DNA of 64,000 bases from positions 1-64,000 of the forward strand of contig JADLZL010006977.1 in NCBI GenBank assembly GCA_015844335.1, given 5' to 3'. Positions 22,691 through 34,472 of this stretch are shown one piece after another; the stretch's first letter is position 1; the number at the start of each line of letters is the position of its first letter. The DNA comes from Chrysopogon serrulatus. Its lineage: Eukaryota; Streptophyta; Magnoliopsida; Poales; Poaceae. The notes beneath the pieces were generated by a model that ran no database searches, was not told where the DNA came from, and worked only from the letters and a program-made list of their open reading frames with translations. A program made the translations under genes and the position numbers.

Positions 22691-25236
22691 CAAGTACTTA
22701 CCATGGTCGGCCGAGGCCATCACCTATGGCCCCGGCGACCACCCTCTACGTGCGAACCCGGGAGATACCCACTCGTGGTGGATCCGTCATCGGCAACGTT
22801 CGGCTCACTAAGGTGATGGATGGCGGCAGCGCCCTCAACATCCTCTACTCCGACACCCTCGGTATCTTGGGGGTGGAGCGCCCGCACCTCCGACCCTCCA
22901 TCTCTCCCTTTCGGGGCATTGTGCCGGGCAAGCGAGCTGGGCCCCTTGGGCGGATTGACCTCCCGTCGTCTTGAACACCGTCGAACTACCGCAAGGGAGG
23001 TCATCACCTTCGACGTGGTTGACTTCCGAGGAACCTACCACGGCATACTCGGACGTCCAGCGTCGCTTGAAATTCATGGCGGTCCCGAACTATACGTACC
23101 TCCTCCTCAAGATGCCGGGCCCCAACGGCGTCATCACCGTTGGCTCCTCCCTACGACGCACGCGTTCAAGCGTGGCGTGGAGGCCATCGAGCATGCCGAG
23201 GCCATGGTCGTCTCGAGGCTCTCAACTCCAAGCGCCACGCCCGGCTCCTTCGAGCCGTCCAGATGGGGTAAGGAGGTCCCGCTCGACCCCTCCACCTCGT
23301 CCGGCAAGGCGGTGAAGATCTGTGACTCCCTCGGCCCTAAATAGGAGGCCGTGCTCGTCGACTTTCTCCGGCGCAAACATCGACATCTTTGCGTGGAGTC
23401 CCTCGGACATGCCGGGCATTCCGAGGGATGTCGCCGAGCACTCCCTTGATATCGGGCGGGTCGGACGGTGAAGCGGCGGCTGCGCCCGATTCGGCGAGGA
23501 GAAGCGCGGGGGCCATCGGCGAGGAGGTGAACAAGCTTTTGGCGGCCGGGTTCATCAAGGAGGTGTTCCACCACGAGTGGTTATCCAATCACATCTCTGG
23601 TTAGGAAGAAGAGTGGCAAATGGAGGATGTGTGTAGATTATACTAGCTTAAATAAAGCATGTCCGAAAGTCCCTTTTCCCTTACCACGTATCGATCAGAT
23701 AGTCGACTCCACCTCGAGGGTGCGAGCTCTTATCCTTCCTTGATGCTTATTCCGGCTACCACCAAATAAAGATGAAGGAGTCCGACCAGCTCGCGGCGTC
23801 CTTCATCACCCGTTCGGCATGTCTTTGTTATGAGGCGATGCCCGCCGGGCTTAGGAACGCAGGGGCCACATACCAACGATGCATCTGCGGGCGTTTTCGG
23901 CGACCACATCGGCGAAACCGTAGAGGCCTACGTCGGCGACATCGTGGTCAAGACTAAAAGGGCTGACGACCTCATCTCGACCTCAAGATCGCTTTCCAAG
24001 GTGTCTTAAGGCCAAAAGCGTCAAGCTCAACCCCGAGAAGTGCGTCTTCGGGGTTCCGCGAGGCATGCTCCTCGGGTTCATCGTCTCCAAACGAGGCATC
24101 GAGCCCAACCCGGAGAAGGTGACTGCGGTAACGAGCATGGGGGCAATCAAGGACTGAAGGGGCGTCTGCCGAGTCATGGGCTGCCTAGCGGCCCTCGGCC
24201 GCTTCATCTCACGACTCGGCGAGAAGGGTCCGCCCCTATATCGCCTCCCGAGAAAGTCCGGCGCTTCTCTGGACCACCGAGGCCCGGGAGGCCCTCAACA
24301 AGCTCAAGACTGCCCTCACCAGTGCCCCGATCCTCGTCCCGCCCGCTGGGAGTGAACCCCTCCTCTTGTACGTCGCCGCAACCACCCAGGTGGTCAGCGC
24401 GGCCATCGTCGTCGAAAGGCAGGAGGAGGGCCACACCCTGCCGGTCCAAAGGCCGATTTACTTCATCGGTGAAGTGCTGTCGAGACCAAGATCCGCTACC
24501 CGCAGATCCGAAGCTGCTCTACGCGGTGGTCGACTTCGGCGCAAGCTCGGCACTACCCGGACGCCCACCCCGTAACGGTGGTCTCCTCCTTCCCGTTGGG
24601 GAGATCCTCCGAGAATCGGGAGGTCTCGGGCGGGTTGCCAAGTGGTCCGTCGAGCTCATGGGAGAAACTCTCTCCTACGCACCGAGGAAGGCCATCAAAT
24701 CTCAAGTCTTGGCCGACTTCCTCGCGGAGTGGGCTGACACCCGGCTACCTCCGCTCCGGCTTCCGGCGGAATCTTTGGGCCGATGTACTTCGACGGGTCC
24801 CTAATGAAGGCCGGAGCCGGCGCCGGCCTCCTCTTCGTTTCTCCCCTCGGGGTGCACATGCGATGCGTAATCCGCCTCCACTTCCCAAGCATCGAACAAT
24901 ATGGCGAGAATACGAAGGCCTGCTCCAACGGGTTAAAGATCGCCGTCGAACTTCGGCGTCAAGCGCCCTCGGCGTCGAGGGGACTCGCGGCTCGTCATCG
25001 ACCAAGTCATGAAGGACTCAAGCTGCCACGACCCCAAGATGGATGCGTACTGCAAGGCGGTGCGCACCCTGGAGGACAAGTTCGACGGTCTCGAGCTCAA
25101 CCACGTCGTCCGGAGGCACAACGAAGCCGCCGACGAACTTGCCAAGATCGCCGCTGGAAGAGCCCCGGTTCCCCCTGACGTCTTCACCAAAGACCTCGCA
25201 GCTCCTTCCGTCACAATCGGGGGGCAAGAGGAGGGG
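22691..25236 (+). pseudogene. pol of the Tat element, part 1: protease-like, reverse transcriptase, two RNases H
   Basis: The 5' part of pol, cut by the chromovirus at 25236. The protease-like region has MDGGSALNILYSDTL (22818) and FRGTYHGILGRP. The reverse transcriptase follows (about 23480-24060) with KSGKWRMCVDYT, SGYHQIKMKESDQ and the catalytic box. That box reads YVGD at 23929-23940 instead of YVDD. The ordinary Gypsy RNase H (24250-24580) is degenerate. A second, archaeal-like RNase H (24785-25180) has YFDGS, REYEGLL, LVIDQVMKDSS and RRHNEAADELAK. Tat elements are known for this second RNase H. The frame is broken repeatedly. Confidence 0.85.
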
Positions 25237-28200
25237 CGTGGCAGAACCGTCTAAATTAGTGTGCTCTCAAGAGTACTTGTCTTCCATTAGACACTAAGTA
25301 CTCGGGGAGCACGATAATTTAACCGATTCTCAATCGAGCACACCCAACGGGAGAACTTCGATAAACCACAAATTTAACCAGGATACAATTGAGTACGGAA
25401 CTTACATCACTTAGTCCATTTCATACAACAAGAGTTCTCAAATTTATTCATTACAATACGAGTTCAGTGCGAAAATAAAAACAATGGAACGAAAATAAAC
25501 ATCTAGCGGAAAGCGATACAAGGATTCCGTGCGTGCCCACCGGATGAATCCTCCACACAAGTGCTACTCCTCAAGCTGAACCTGCAACACGGGAAATAAA
25601 CCCTGAGTACACAATGTACTCGCAAGACTTACCCGAATGGGAAGTATATATCCCGACTCTCAAGGATATGCATAGGCTTTAAGGTTTCTTTGGTTTAGTT
25701 TATTTGCAGAAAAGCATTACTAAGCACGAGTCCTTATTTCCGTATTATTAGCCGTATTTTAGTAGATTAGCTATCCATGCTATGTTAGCACTTTTGTACT
25801 ACTTTCAAGCAAGTGGTAAGCAATCGGGATCTCTTTTTATCCATCTTTCATCTTCCATTTCTTACTACGCTGAGAATAAGGCTCTCGTCGTTACCGTTCA
25901 AGAACGGCGATTCGCGAATCAATGTGCCCGGTGGGTATCCCAAAACACACTCCCCGTGCATCCTAGACGAGGGCGAGAACAACTTGCTTTCTCCTGTCCA
26001 GGGGCTCGGATCCCCGTCCTAACTTGGACTCCAAGCCCCCGGCACTACGACCCGGCCGTAAGTGGTGGTGCAAGGACCTCCACCATCCGCCCCCCATACG
26101 GTAGGTCGGATGAAGCCGGAACCCAAGACAAGAGAGCAAGCCTTCCAAGCGCCCATACCCAAGTATGTGTTCGGGATAAGGAGATACGTGACTTAACCTT
26201 CAACCCTTAGCAACGATCGGTCCTTAACCGACGCCTTGAGCAGTGGAAACCGTGTAACCAAATTAAGCCTGTTGGCGCGAGGACATAACTTGCTACACAC
26301 CACCAATAACCATACCATATCCCCTGCCCGGTCAACATATTCTTTTTCCACCATTTTATCATGTGAGTAAAGTATCCTCCTACTTGTGAGTAACGGCGGG
26401 TTACTCACGCTACCGACAACTTAAGCATAGCGACTACTCGACCCTATCATACTAGTAAGACTCATAGGATAGATAAATATATGCATGTGGGTTTCATAAC
26501 AATTCTGTAACGTAAATGCATAACATATAGATATTCATAAATTCATAAAGTATAGGTTATGCAGGGGGCTTGCCTTGGGCGGGGGGGTCGGCAGAGTCGA
26601 TCACCCACAGCTCCACGAAACTCACGGAACTCCTCCAAAGACTTTGGGATCTCCTCCACGTACTCCTCGATCACCTCCTCGTACTCGGCGTCGTCGAGCA
26701 ACTTGAAACTCGTTCTCTACATGCATGCGATAATGATGCAATGAACAAAGGCAACAACAACTCTTACAACAAAGCACACACAACTAAGATAATAGCTAAC
26801 TCTAATGACTAATATTACTAGCTAGGTAGCACACTCATAAAGCATCATTTCATGGCGACTTCAAGTTGTAACTACTTTCTAGTTGCTTTATTATATATTC
26901 TAACTAGGGTCTTTTATCTACCTTAAAGAACTAACTCATTAGGAGCTACCAATATTATAGAGAGTACACCTATATGTATACTTGAGCTACTTGCAAAAAC
27001 ACGTAGAGCTAAAGTTACTAATCTCTTGCCATGATAATTCATTTTTCTAAATTAATCTATTAAGGACAAGCATGCTAGAGTAATTAAATACTCACTGAAA
27101 CTCGAACAGAGAGGTATGAACAAACTACACCAAAGTGGATAGAGCACAAATTTAGGAGACTAACAAAATTGGTTTCATCATTTTTGGATTTTTCTACTAT
27201 TTCATATGATTTTCTAAAGTTCAGCTCAGAAACTAAAAAGGAAATGCTATTTCTAATTTCTCTGGAAAAAGAAGAAGGCTTCTAGCCCGGCGCGGCCATC
27301 TCGGGCGCGCCCCGCTAGCGTGACGCGGCCCCGCGGAGGGGAGGAGCCGCTGGCGCCGGGCGCTGAGAAAAGGCCCTCGAACTTCTAACTAATCGCACTA
27401 ATACTATTTGCACTATTATACAAGACTCGGGCTTTGCACCTAGCACCCTGAAACTACTCGTCTTTTACAGAGAATGGTCCCCGAGCGCAGGCGCTCTCCA
27501 CCGGCGCGGTGCTTGACGCCGACGGCTCTGGCCGGCCAACAAGGGCTTCGCCGGGCCGCGAGGTGGCCGAGAGCCCAAACCCACGTCTCAAGCGCACTCC
27601 TTGACCTAGTGGGGACGGCGGCTGGGGCGCCAGCGGCATGGCCAGCCATGGCGGCCCGCCCAAGTATCATGCGGTGGTGGCTGGCCGTTCCTGGGGTGAG
27701 CCGGAGCCACGGCAAGCGGAGGGAAAAGGTGCTTGAGTACCAGGAGCTTACCCGAAGACATTTGTGACGTCGGTTGGGTGGAGGGACGAACGGGAAGGGT
27801 TGGCCGGGAGCGCGCGATGAGCTCGGTGGAGCTCCGCGGGGCGGACATGCCTTCCGCGCCAAGGCCCTAAGCTTAGGTAGAGGTTTGGTGGAGGTGCGCG
27901 GGTTGTGGAGTGAGGTGAGGCGAAGCTTACTGGCGCAATTGGATTGTATTATAGAGCTTGGAGTTGGTGGCAATTTGATGGCGCCCTCGCGGTGTGGAAA
28001 TGGCCGGCGATGGGGGAAAAAAATACCAAATTGGAGCTTGGCACGGTGCAATTCAAAGCTAGGGCGGTACGATGGGCTCGGGATCTGGATCAAGCGGAGC
28101 TGGAATCGTGTCGGCTCGACGAGGTGACTCCTTCTGCCGCAATTCAATGGCGCGCAGCCGGTGGCCATGGCGACAGTGAAGCACAGGAGGGGAAGTGACT

Positions 28201-29305
28201 TTGGACAAGGCTCGGCTCGGCTTAAATGCGACGAAACACCGGGGAAAGGCTCGTGCTCGAGCAAGAGGAGAGGAACAAGAGGCCGTGCGACCCGCGGTGC
28301 CATGAATGGCAAGGCGACGGCGAGGGACGCCGGGCCGCGCGCGGAGGCAACGGCGGCGGTAGCGAGACGCGACGCGGCGACGCGACGATAGCGGCAGCGA
28401 CACACCAAGCCAGCTCAACGCTAGCCGAGCCGCGGGGCAGAGCCGGGCAGCGGCGCGGCCGCAGGCAGTCGGCGGGGGACAGGCGATTCACGACGCCTTG
28501 AGCACGCGGTGCTCGCCACGCCGAGCCAAACGGTCTTGTGCACGATTTTTAAAGCGGCGACCGTGACCAAACTAGCTCGGATACGGCCCAACCAGGCTTG
28601 AAGGCTCCCGAGGACACTTAAGGCTACTCGACAACGTATCCTATTCGGGCTATGCTTGAGCGCAGAAGAAACTATAGCCATGTCAATCTGTGCTTGTCGG
28701 TGACAACGCAGAGCTTAGCCGCAGCGCGAACCGGACCAAGACGGTGAGGTTTTGAGGCTTTTGAAGCATGGTTTTCGATGTCTAAGAGCTGGATAGCTGG
28801 CCAACCAACCTAACCATTCTAAAGATGGTACTTTGGGCTACTAATCCAAGCTATAACATGACACCACTGCTTGGATAGATTTTGCAAGAATTGCTTGCCA
28901 ACATAGGTTTGTCGGTGATTTCCGGACTTAGGAAAAGGCTAAGTCCCGAGCTGAAACTTAACTCAAATAGGATTTTCGATTTCTTTGGAAAATCTAGTTA
29001 ATGGAATTATTTTGCAGTGCGGTGAGTTGCTTTACTTCCTACAAACATTATACTACAAATTTCATTTAGGTACCACATACAAGTTATATATTACTTTTGT
29101 TTAATAAAAAATTAATCTTTATCCTTAAGTGACATAAGAGAGCACTTGAACTAACCTTTCATTTAACTTTTATTTAACAACTTTATTAGCATTTCTATGT
29201 TGAGAATAATTATCTACACATATCAACACATGCAATAACACATAAACACGATGCTTATGAGATGATTTAGCAAATGTTTTAGCGCGTAACACCGAGGGTG
29301 TTACA
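25237..29305 (-). repeat. 3' LTR of the chromovirus (left copy)
   Basis: Runs from CGTGGCAGAACCGTC to GAGGGTGTTACA on the plus strand. The middle (about 27280-28520) is GC-rich and contains an open frame of 322 codons on the minus strand. The other LTR breaks that frame, so I do not call it a gene. The outer parts are AT-rich. No separate host feature is seen within it. Confidence 0.9.
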
Positions 29306-29319
29306 GCTCTCCCCCCCTA
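29306..29319 (-). other. Polypurine tract of the chromovirus
   Basis: On the minus strand AGGGGGGGAGAGC lies directly before the 3' LTR start TGTAACACCC. This is the site expected to prime plus-strand DNA synthesis. Confidence 0.8.
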
Positions 29320-29396
29320 ACAAAAATCTCGTCCTCGAGATTTCATGTGTGTGCCTAGTGTAGGAAAGGTAGGGCATTCTAAACATCTTAGTTTGA

Positions 29397-30674
29397 TTAC
29401 CTTGGCACATTCGGTAGGAGGTGAGGGTAGTTTTCCAAAAGATAATCTTCTTGTTCCCACGTTGCTTCTTCCTCCGAATGATTTTTGCCCTTTGGACCTT
29501 ATAGAATTTTATTACCTTGTTTCTCGTAACCCTTTCCTTCTCCTCTAGGACCTTGATAGGATGCTCAATATATGTGAGATCGGGCTGAAGAGATAATCCT
29601 TCAATCTCCACTACTTCTGTTGGAACTCTCAAACACTTCTTTAGCTGGGAGACATGGAAAACATTGTGGACTGCCGACAAGATATCGGGGAGTTGGATGC
29701 GATAAGCAACAGAACCACATCGCTCGAGGATTTGATAAGGCCCAACGTATCGGGGAGCCAACTTCCCTTGAACTCCAAACCGATGCACAACTCTCATAGG
29801 AGACACCTTGATATAGACATAATCACCTTCTTCAAACTCTAATGGTCTTCTTCTCTTATCTGCATAACTCTTCTGACGAGCTTGTGCCGCTTTTAGGTGG
29901 CTTTGAATCACGCGAACTTGTTCTCTCGCGTTCTTGATAATGTCAGGCCCAAAGTGACCACGATCTCCCACTTCAACCCAGTTAAGTGGGGTTCTACACT
30001 TCTTGCCATAGAGAGCTTCAAAAGGTGCCATTTGAATGCTTTCTTGATAGCTGTTGTTATACGAGAACTCAGCAAAAGGCAAGCACTCATCCCACTTTTC
30101 AGGAAAAGAAATGACACAAGCCCTTAACATATCTTCTAAGATTTGATTAACTCTCTCAGTCTGACCATCTGTTTGCGGGTGATAGGCGAGAACTAGCAAG
30201 AAGTTGAGTGCCCAAACACTTGTTGCAAGTGCTTCCAGAATTGAGAGACAAATCTTGACCCCCCTATCGAGAAATGATGGTCAAAGGCACTCCATGCAAA
30301 CACACAATCTTCTCAAAATATAACTTGGCATACTCGGTAGCTGCATATCTTGTCTTTACCGAAAGGAAATGAGCTGATTTGGTAAGGCGATCTACTATGA
30401 CCCAAATAGAGTCGTACCCCTTGGCGGTACGGGGAAGACCATTAATAAAATCCATACAAATATCTTCCCACTTCCAAGCAGGAATTGGTAGGGGCTGCAA
30501 ATAACCCGGGGTACGGAGGTGATCTGCCTTAACTCTTCTGCATGTGTCACACTCTGCTACGTATCTAGTGATATGTTGCTTCATTTTAGGCCACCAATAA
30601 AAGAGACGAAGATCATGATACATCTTGTTGCTTCCTGGGTGAATTGACAATTTGGAATTATGTGCCTCATCCAA
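29397..30674 (-). pseudogene. Chromovirus integrase with C-terminal chromodomain-like segment
   Basis: Integrase joins element DNA to the genome. The zinc-binding part is seen as DEAHNSKLSIHPG with CDTC. The catalytic core has CMDFINGLP (first Asp), IIS plus a shifted DRGS (second Asp) and HPQTDGQTERVNQ (Glu). A frame break at about 30260-30275 separates the first two from the third. The C-terminal part runs MRVVHRFGVQGKLAPRYVGPYQI...HNVFHVSQLKK. A second frame break at about 29500 follows KFYKVQ. In the next frame the protein continues NHSEEEATWEQEDYL, typical of the end of a chromodomain, and stops at 29397-29399. The chromodomain is thought to steer insertion to particular chromatin. The breaks look like indels in an otherwise intact gene. 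Confidence 0.88.
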
Positions 30675-32690
30675 AATTGTTCTTCTAAGTTCTTCGCTAG
30701 CGAGGAACCACCAAAGCGATCCTTGTATCTAACCACCCCCATCTCGTCAATGCTGAAATGAGGACCACGATTTTCAGCTATCAACTTCTTGATATGGGGA
30801 ATTTCTTCAACATCTTGCCTTTGTTCCATAATAATCTTCTCATGCAAATTAGAGACCAAAGAAATATGAGCTAGAATTTCAGGATGGAATTGAGACAAAG
30901 ACTCCTTGGCTCTATATGGCTTCCTACTTAGAGCATCCGCCACCACATTGGCTTTTCCAGGATGATAATGAACTTCTAGATTATAATCTTTGATCAACTC
31001 AAGCCATCTCCTCTGCCTCATATTTAACTCCGGTTGAGTAAAAATATATTTGAGGCTTTTGTGGTCTGTATAGATGTGCACCTTATTTCCCAATAGGTAG
31101 TGCCTCCAAATTTTTAGAGAATGCACCACTGCAGCAAGCTCTAAATCATGGGTAGGATAATTAACTTCATGTTTCTTCAACTGACGGGAAGCATAGGCTA
31201 TCACTCTTCCTTCTTGCATGAGCACACAACCAAGTCCCGTCTTGGATGCATCACAGTACACATCAAAAGGCCTCTCAATATCAGGTTGAGCAAGGACTGG
31301 GGCTGAGGTGAGTAACTTCTTCAGAGTTTGAAAGGCTTCCTCACAAGCAGGAGTCCACACAAACTTGGAATCCTTACGAAGTAGATTGGTCATGGGTTGG
31401 GCTAATTTAGAGAAGTCTGGAATGAAACGCCGATAGTAACCAGCTAAACCCAAGAACTGACGAACTTGATGAGCTGATTCTGGAGACTGCCAATTCAAAA
31501 CATCTTGCACCTTGCTAGGATCTACAGAGATACCCTCAGGAGTCAAGACATGCCCCAAAAATTGCACTTGATCTAACCAAAATGCACACTTACTAAACTT
31601 GGCATACAACTGGTGTTCCCGCAATCGGGTCAACACGACTCGGAGATGCTGCGCATGCTCTTGCTCGTTCTTGGAATATATCAGGATATCGTCAATAAAG
31701 ACCACCACAAACTTATCTAATTCCGGCATAAAGACTGAATTCATAAGATACATGAAGAAGGCAGGAGCATTGGTGAGGCCAAAGGACATAACCAGGTACT
31801 CATAAAGACCGTACCTAGTAGAGAAGGCTGTTTTGGGAATATCTTCGGGACGGATTTTGATCTGATGATACCCAGAACGGAGATCAATTTTTGAGAACAC
31901 TTTGGCACCAGCTAACTGATCGAACAAGAGGTCAATACGGGGCAAGGGGTACTTGTTCTTAATGGTTACCGCATTAAGAGGGCGGTAATCCACACACATC
32001 CGAAGAGTACCATCCTTCTTCTTCACAAAAATGGCTGGACAACCCCAAGGTGATGAGCTAGGACGGATAAAACGATCCTTTAGCAACTCTTCTAACTGCT
32101 TTTTCATCTCCGCTAACTCTGGTGGAGCCATGCGGTAAGGACGCCGCGACACGGGAACAGTCCCAGGCTCCAACTCTATGGTAAATTCTATCTCTCTATC
32201 AGGTGGCAACCCCGGAAGTTTATCAGGAAAAACATCAGGAAACTCACATACCACAGGAATAGAAGCAAGATCGATAGAGGCTTCAACATGGGCAACCACT
32301 GATGAGACTGGAACTGGTGGCATAAGAAGAGACATCCTATCCTCAGAAGAAGGAAGCTTCATCTCCACTGCTCTCCGATCAAGGTTTAGGACTACTTTAT
32401 TTTGCTGCATCCAGTTCATCCCAAGAATCACATCTAACCCCTGACCAGGCAGTATCAAAAACTGGACACAATAGGTGTGAGTGGCTAGCACTACACGGAC
32501 TGTCTCTGTCCGGGTATTAATGCACAGATGTGCTCCCGGTGTCAATATCTTATAGGCAACAGACATTTCCACCGTGGGAATACTGTTCCTTAGTGCATAT
32601 CCCATGCTCATAAATGAATGTGATGCACCAGAATCGAACAACACGAATGCTGGATGAGAGTTGATGGAGAACATACCAGCCATCACGGGC
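30581..32690 (-). CDS. Chromovirus pol: protease, reverse transcriptase, RNase H (open)
   Basis: Lies within one open frame of 866 codons that starts at 33181; residue numbers refer to that frame. The aspartic protease has LFDSGASHSF (D183). Reverse transcriptase spans about 370-545, with RMCVDYRPLN, SKIDLRSGYHQI and the catalytic FIDD at 496-499, a usual variant in this group. RNase H spans about 637-755 and its acidic residues are present in CDAS, DLELAAV, TDHKSL and ADALSR. The integrase zinc-binding region begins near the end and shifts frame. This long intact stretch contrasts with broken frames on either side. It copies element RNA into DNA inside virus-like particles. Confidence 0.92.
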
Positions 32691-33969
32691 TCTCCACGCG
32701 GGATCTCATCTGCCTCGGTGTAGTTAACTTGTCCAGTGTGGCTGGCAGGCAGCTTCTTCTTAATAAAGGTCCTCTTGACCAAACGGGAATTAGCTGAAGA
32801 CTGAGAAGGCTGGTTCTGTGGACAATTCCGAATAAAGTGACCTTCCTTGCCACACTTGAAACATGCATTGGGTGACAACGCCTTTGCTGCTTTCTTGACC
32901 ACGACGAGGTGGAAAGCTAGCTGTCTCGGGGCTCTTGAGTCTCTTTGGGTCTGCTTTGTGTCTATTTGGGTGGGTGCACGATGCTTGGGGGCTGGTACAC
33001 TGGACGGGACTGCTGAGCTCGGGTACGAATGCTGTCCCAGGGGGGAGAGTTGTGAGGCACTCTCCGGGACCATCTGGACCTTCCGAGACTGGCTGGTGAC
33101 TAGATGAACCCATAGCTGCTCTCTTCCTGCTCCATTCTGCCTGTGTGTCACGCTGCAATCCCTCCATAGTGATGGCAGCATTCATCAACTCACTAAAAGT
33201 ACGGTAACCTCCAAATTATACGACTTCTCCCCGCATAAGACCGGTAAGACCACGATTGAAGCAATCCATCTTCTTCTCATCGGTGTCCACCCGAGTGCCA
33301 AGATACCGAGATAGGTCGTTGAACTTGTGAACATAATCCATTACGGACATGTTCCCTTGCTTCAGATCTATGAACTCCTTCAGTTTCCTATTCAGATGGC
33401 CAGCAGGAACAAAGTACTGACGGAAGGCAGTGCAGAACTCGTCCCAAGTCACCCGGGTGACCAGCCGCATGCATGGCGGTGAAAGTGTCCCACCAAGTAG
33501 TCGCGGACCCCTGCAGTCGCTGGCGCGGCAAAGTGCACCTTCTGGTCGTCGGTGATCCCGGTGAGCAAAGAAGAACTTGCGCTCCGGACCACGAAGCCAA
33601 TGCTCAGCGTCAAGAGGCTCTGCCGTTGGGGTGAAAGTAGGCGGCCGAGTCCCCACGAAGTCCTTATAGGTGCAGGACTTCTCCCCTGGTCTTGGCCACG
33701 CCTCTATTCCCACCATTGCCACCGCGGGGAAATCCTCCAACAGCCTGTGCCATCAGCTCCAGGGCACGGGCTGAGTCTCGGCGAGCGGCTGCCATCTCCG
33801 CCATCATCTCCGCGATGGTCGGGGGAACTGGTGGTGGTGGTGGTGGCTGACGGGCTGGGTCCGCGACATTCCCTTCGGTACCCGGACCACCACCCTGAAC
33901 CTCCTCGTGGCCACCATCGCCTTGCACGTTTCCACCGCTGTAGCTACCACGCTCGGAGTTAACCCTCAT
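32691..33969 (-). pseudogene. Chromovirus gag, frame-broken
   Basis: Encodes the capsid protein. The likely start is MRVNSERGSY at 33969. A Pro-rich, Met/Ala-rich segment follows (PPPPPPVPPTIAEMMAEMAAARR). The capsid core is in the next frame (33740-33216): KDFVGTRPPTFT, AEHWLR, WDEFCTAFRQYFVPAGHLNRK, EFIDLKQGNMSVMDYVHKFNDLSRY. The C-terminal part is in the 866-codon frame and has a CCHC zinc knuckle, CFKCGKEGHFIRNC, at residues 107-120. Frame changes at about 33700 and 33200 interrupt it. Confidence 0.85.
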
Positions 33970-34459
33970 CTGCAAGCAGACCATCCAAAATCAGCAACCC
34001 GGTCTTCCAACTCGAAACCAGCGACTGAGGAACGGACAAGACTGAAACAACATATTTTAGAATTTAGATTTCTACTTGGATGAGAGCAATGATTTTTAGT
34101 GAATTATCAATTATTGAGGTTCACGTGAGGGGAGGCTTAATCATATAAAGCTTTCTCTTTAATGATGCATGCTCGACCTATTCGCTCGCTCAAGCCAGAA
34201 ATATAGTGGCACACGCATACATTTTTGGCACATCGCACACTCACTTGCCGGACTCTAATCGATCCTTACGTTACGCAAGTTAGTGTACCTGCAGAAAATA
34301 ATTAGTTAAAACAGTGCCACTATCCTAGATACATAACCATATTTCTAGGGCTTATACTTATATACGCAAAGAACCACGCCCTAACCTTTTGAAAAGACTT
34401 TTGTTGGTCAAGTTTTAGATTTTAGAAATAGGTTCTTAAGCTCCGAATACTCAACTATG

Positions 34460-34471
34460 CTCTGATACCAC
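34460..34471 (-). other. Primer-binding site of the chromovirus, initiator tRNA-Met
   Basis: On the minus strand TGGTATCAGAGC follows the 5' LTR end after two bases. This is the standard complement of the plant initiator tRNA-Met 3' end, and it confirms the minus orientation of the element. Confidence 0.93.
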
Positions 34472-34472
34472 C

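Noticed and set aside
27440..28408. Open frame of 322 codons, minus strand, in the left chromovirus LTR
   Set aside because: It is GC-rich sequence inside an LTR; the other LTR breaks the frame, and no domain is recognised.
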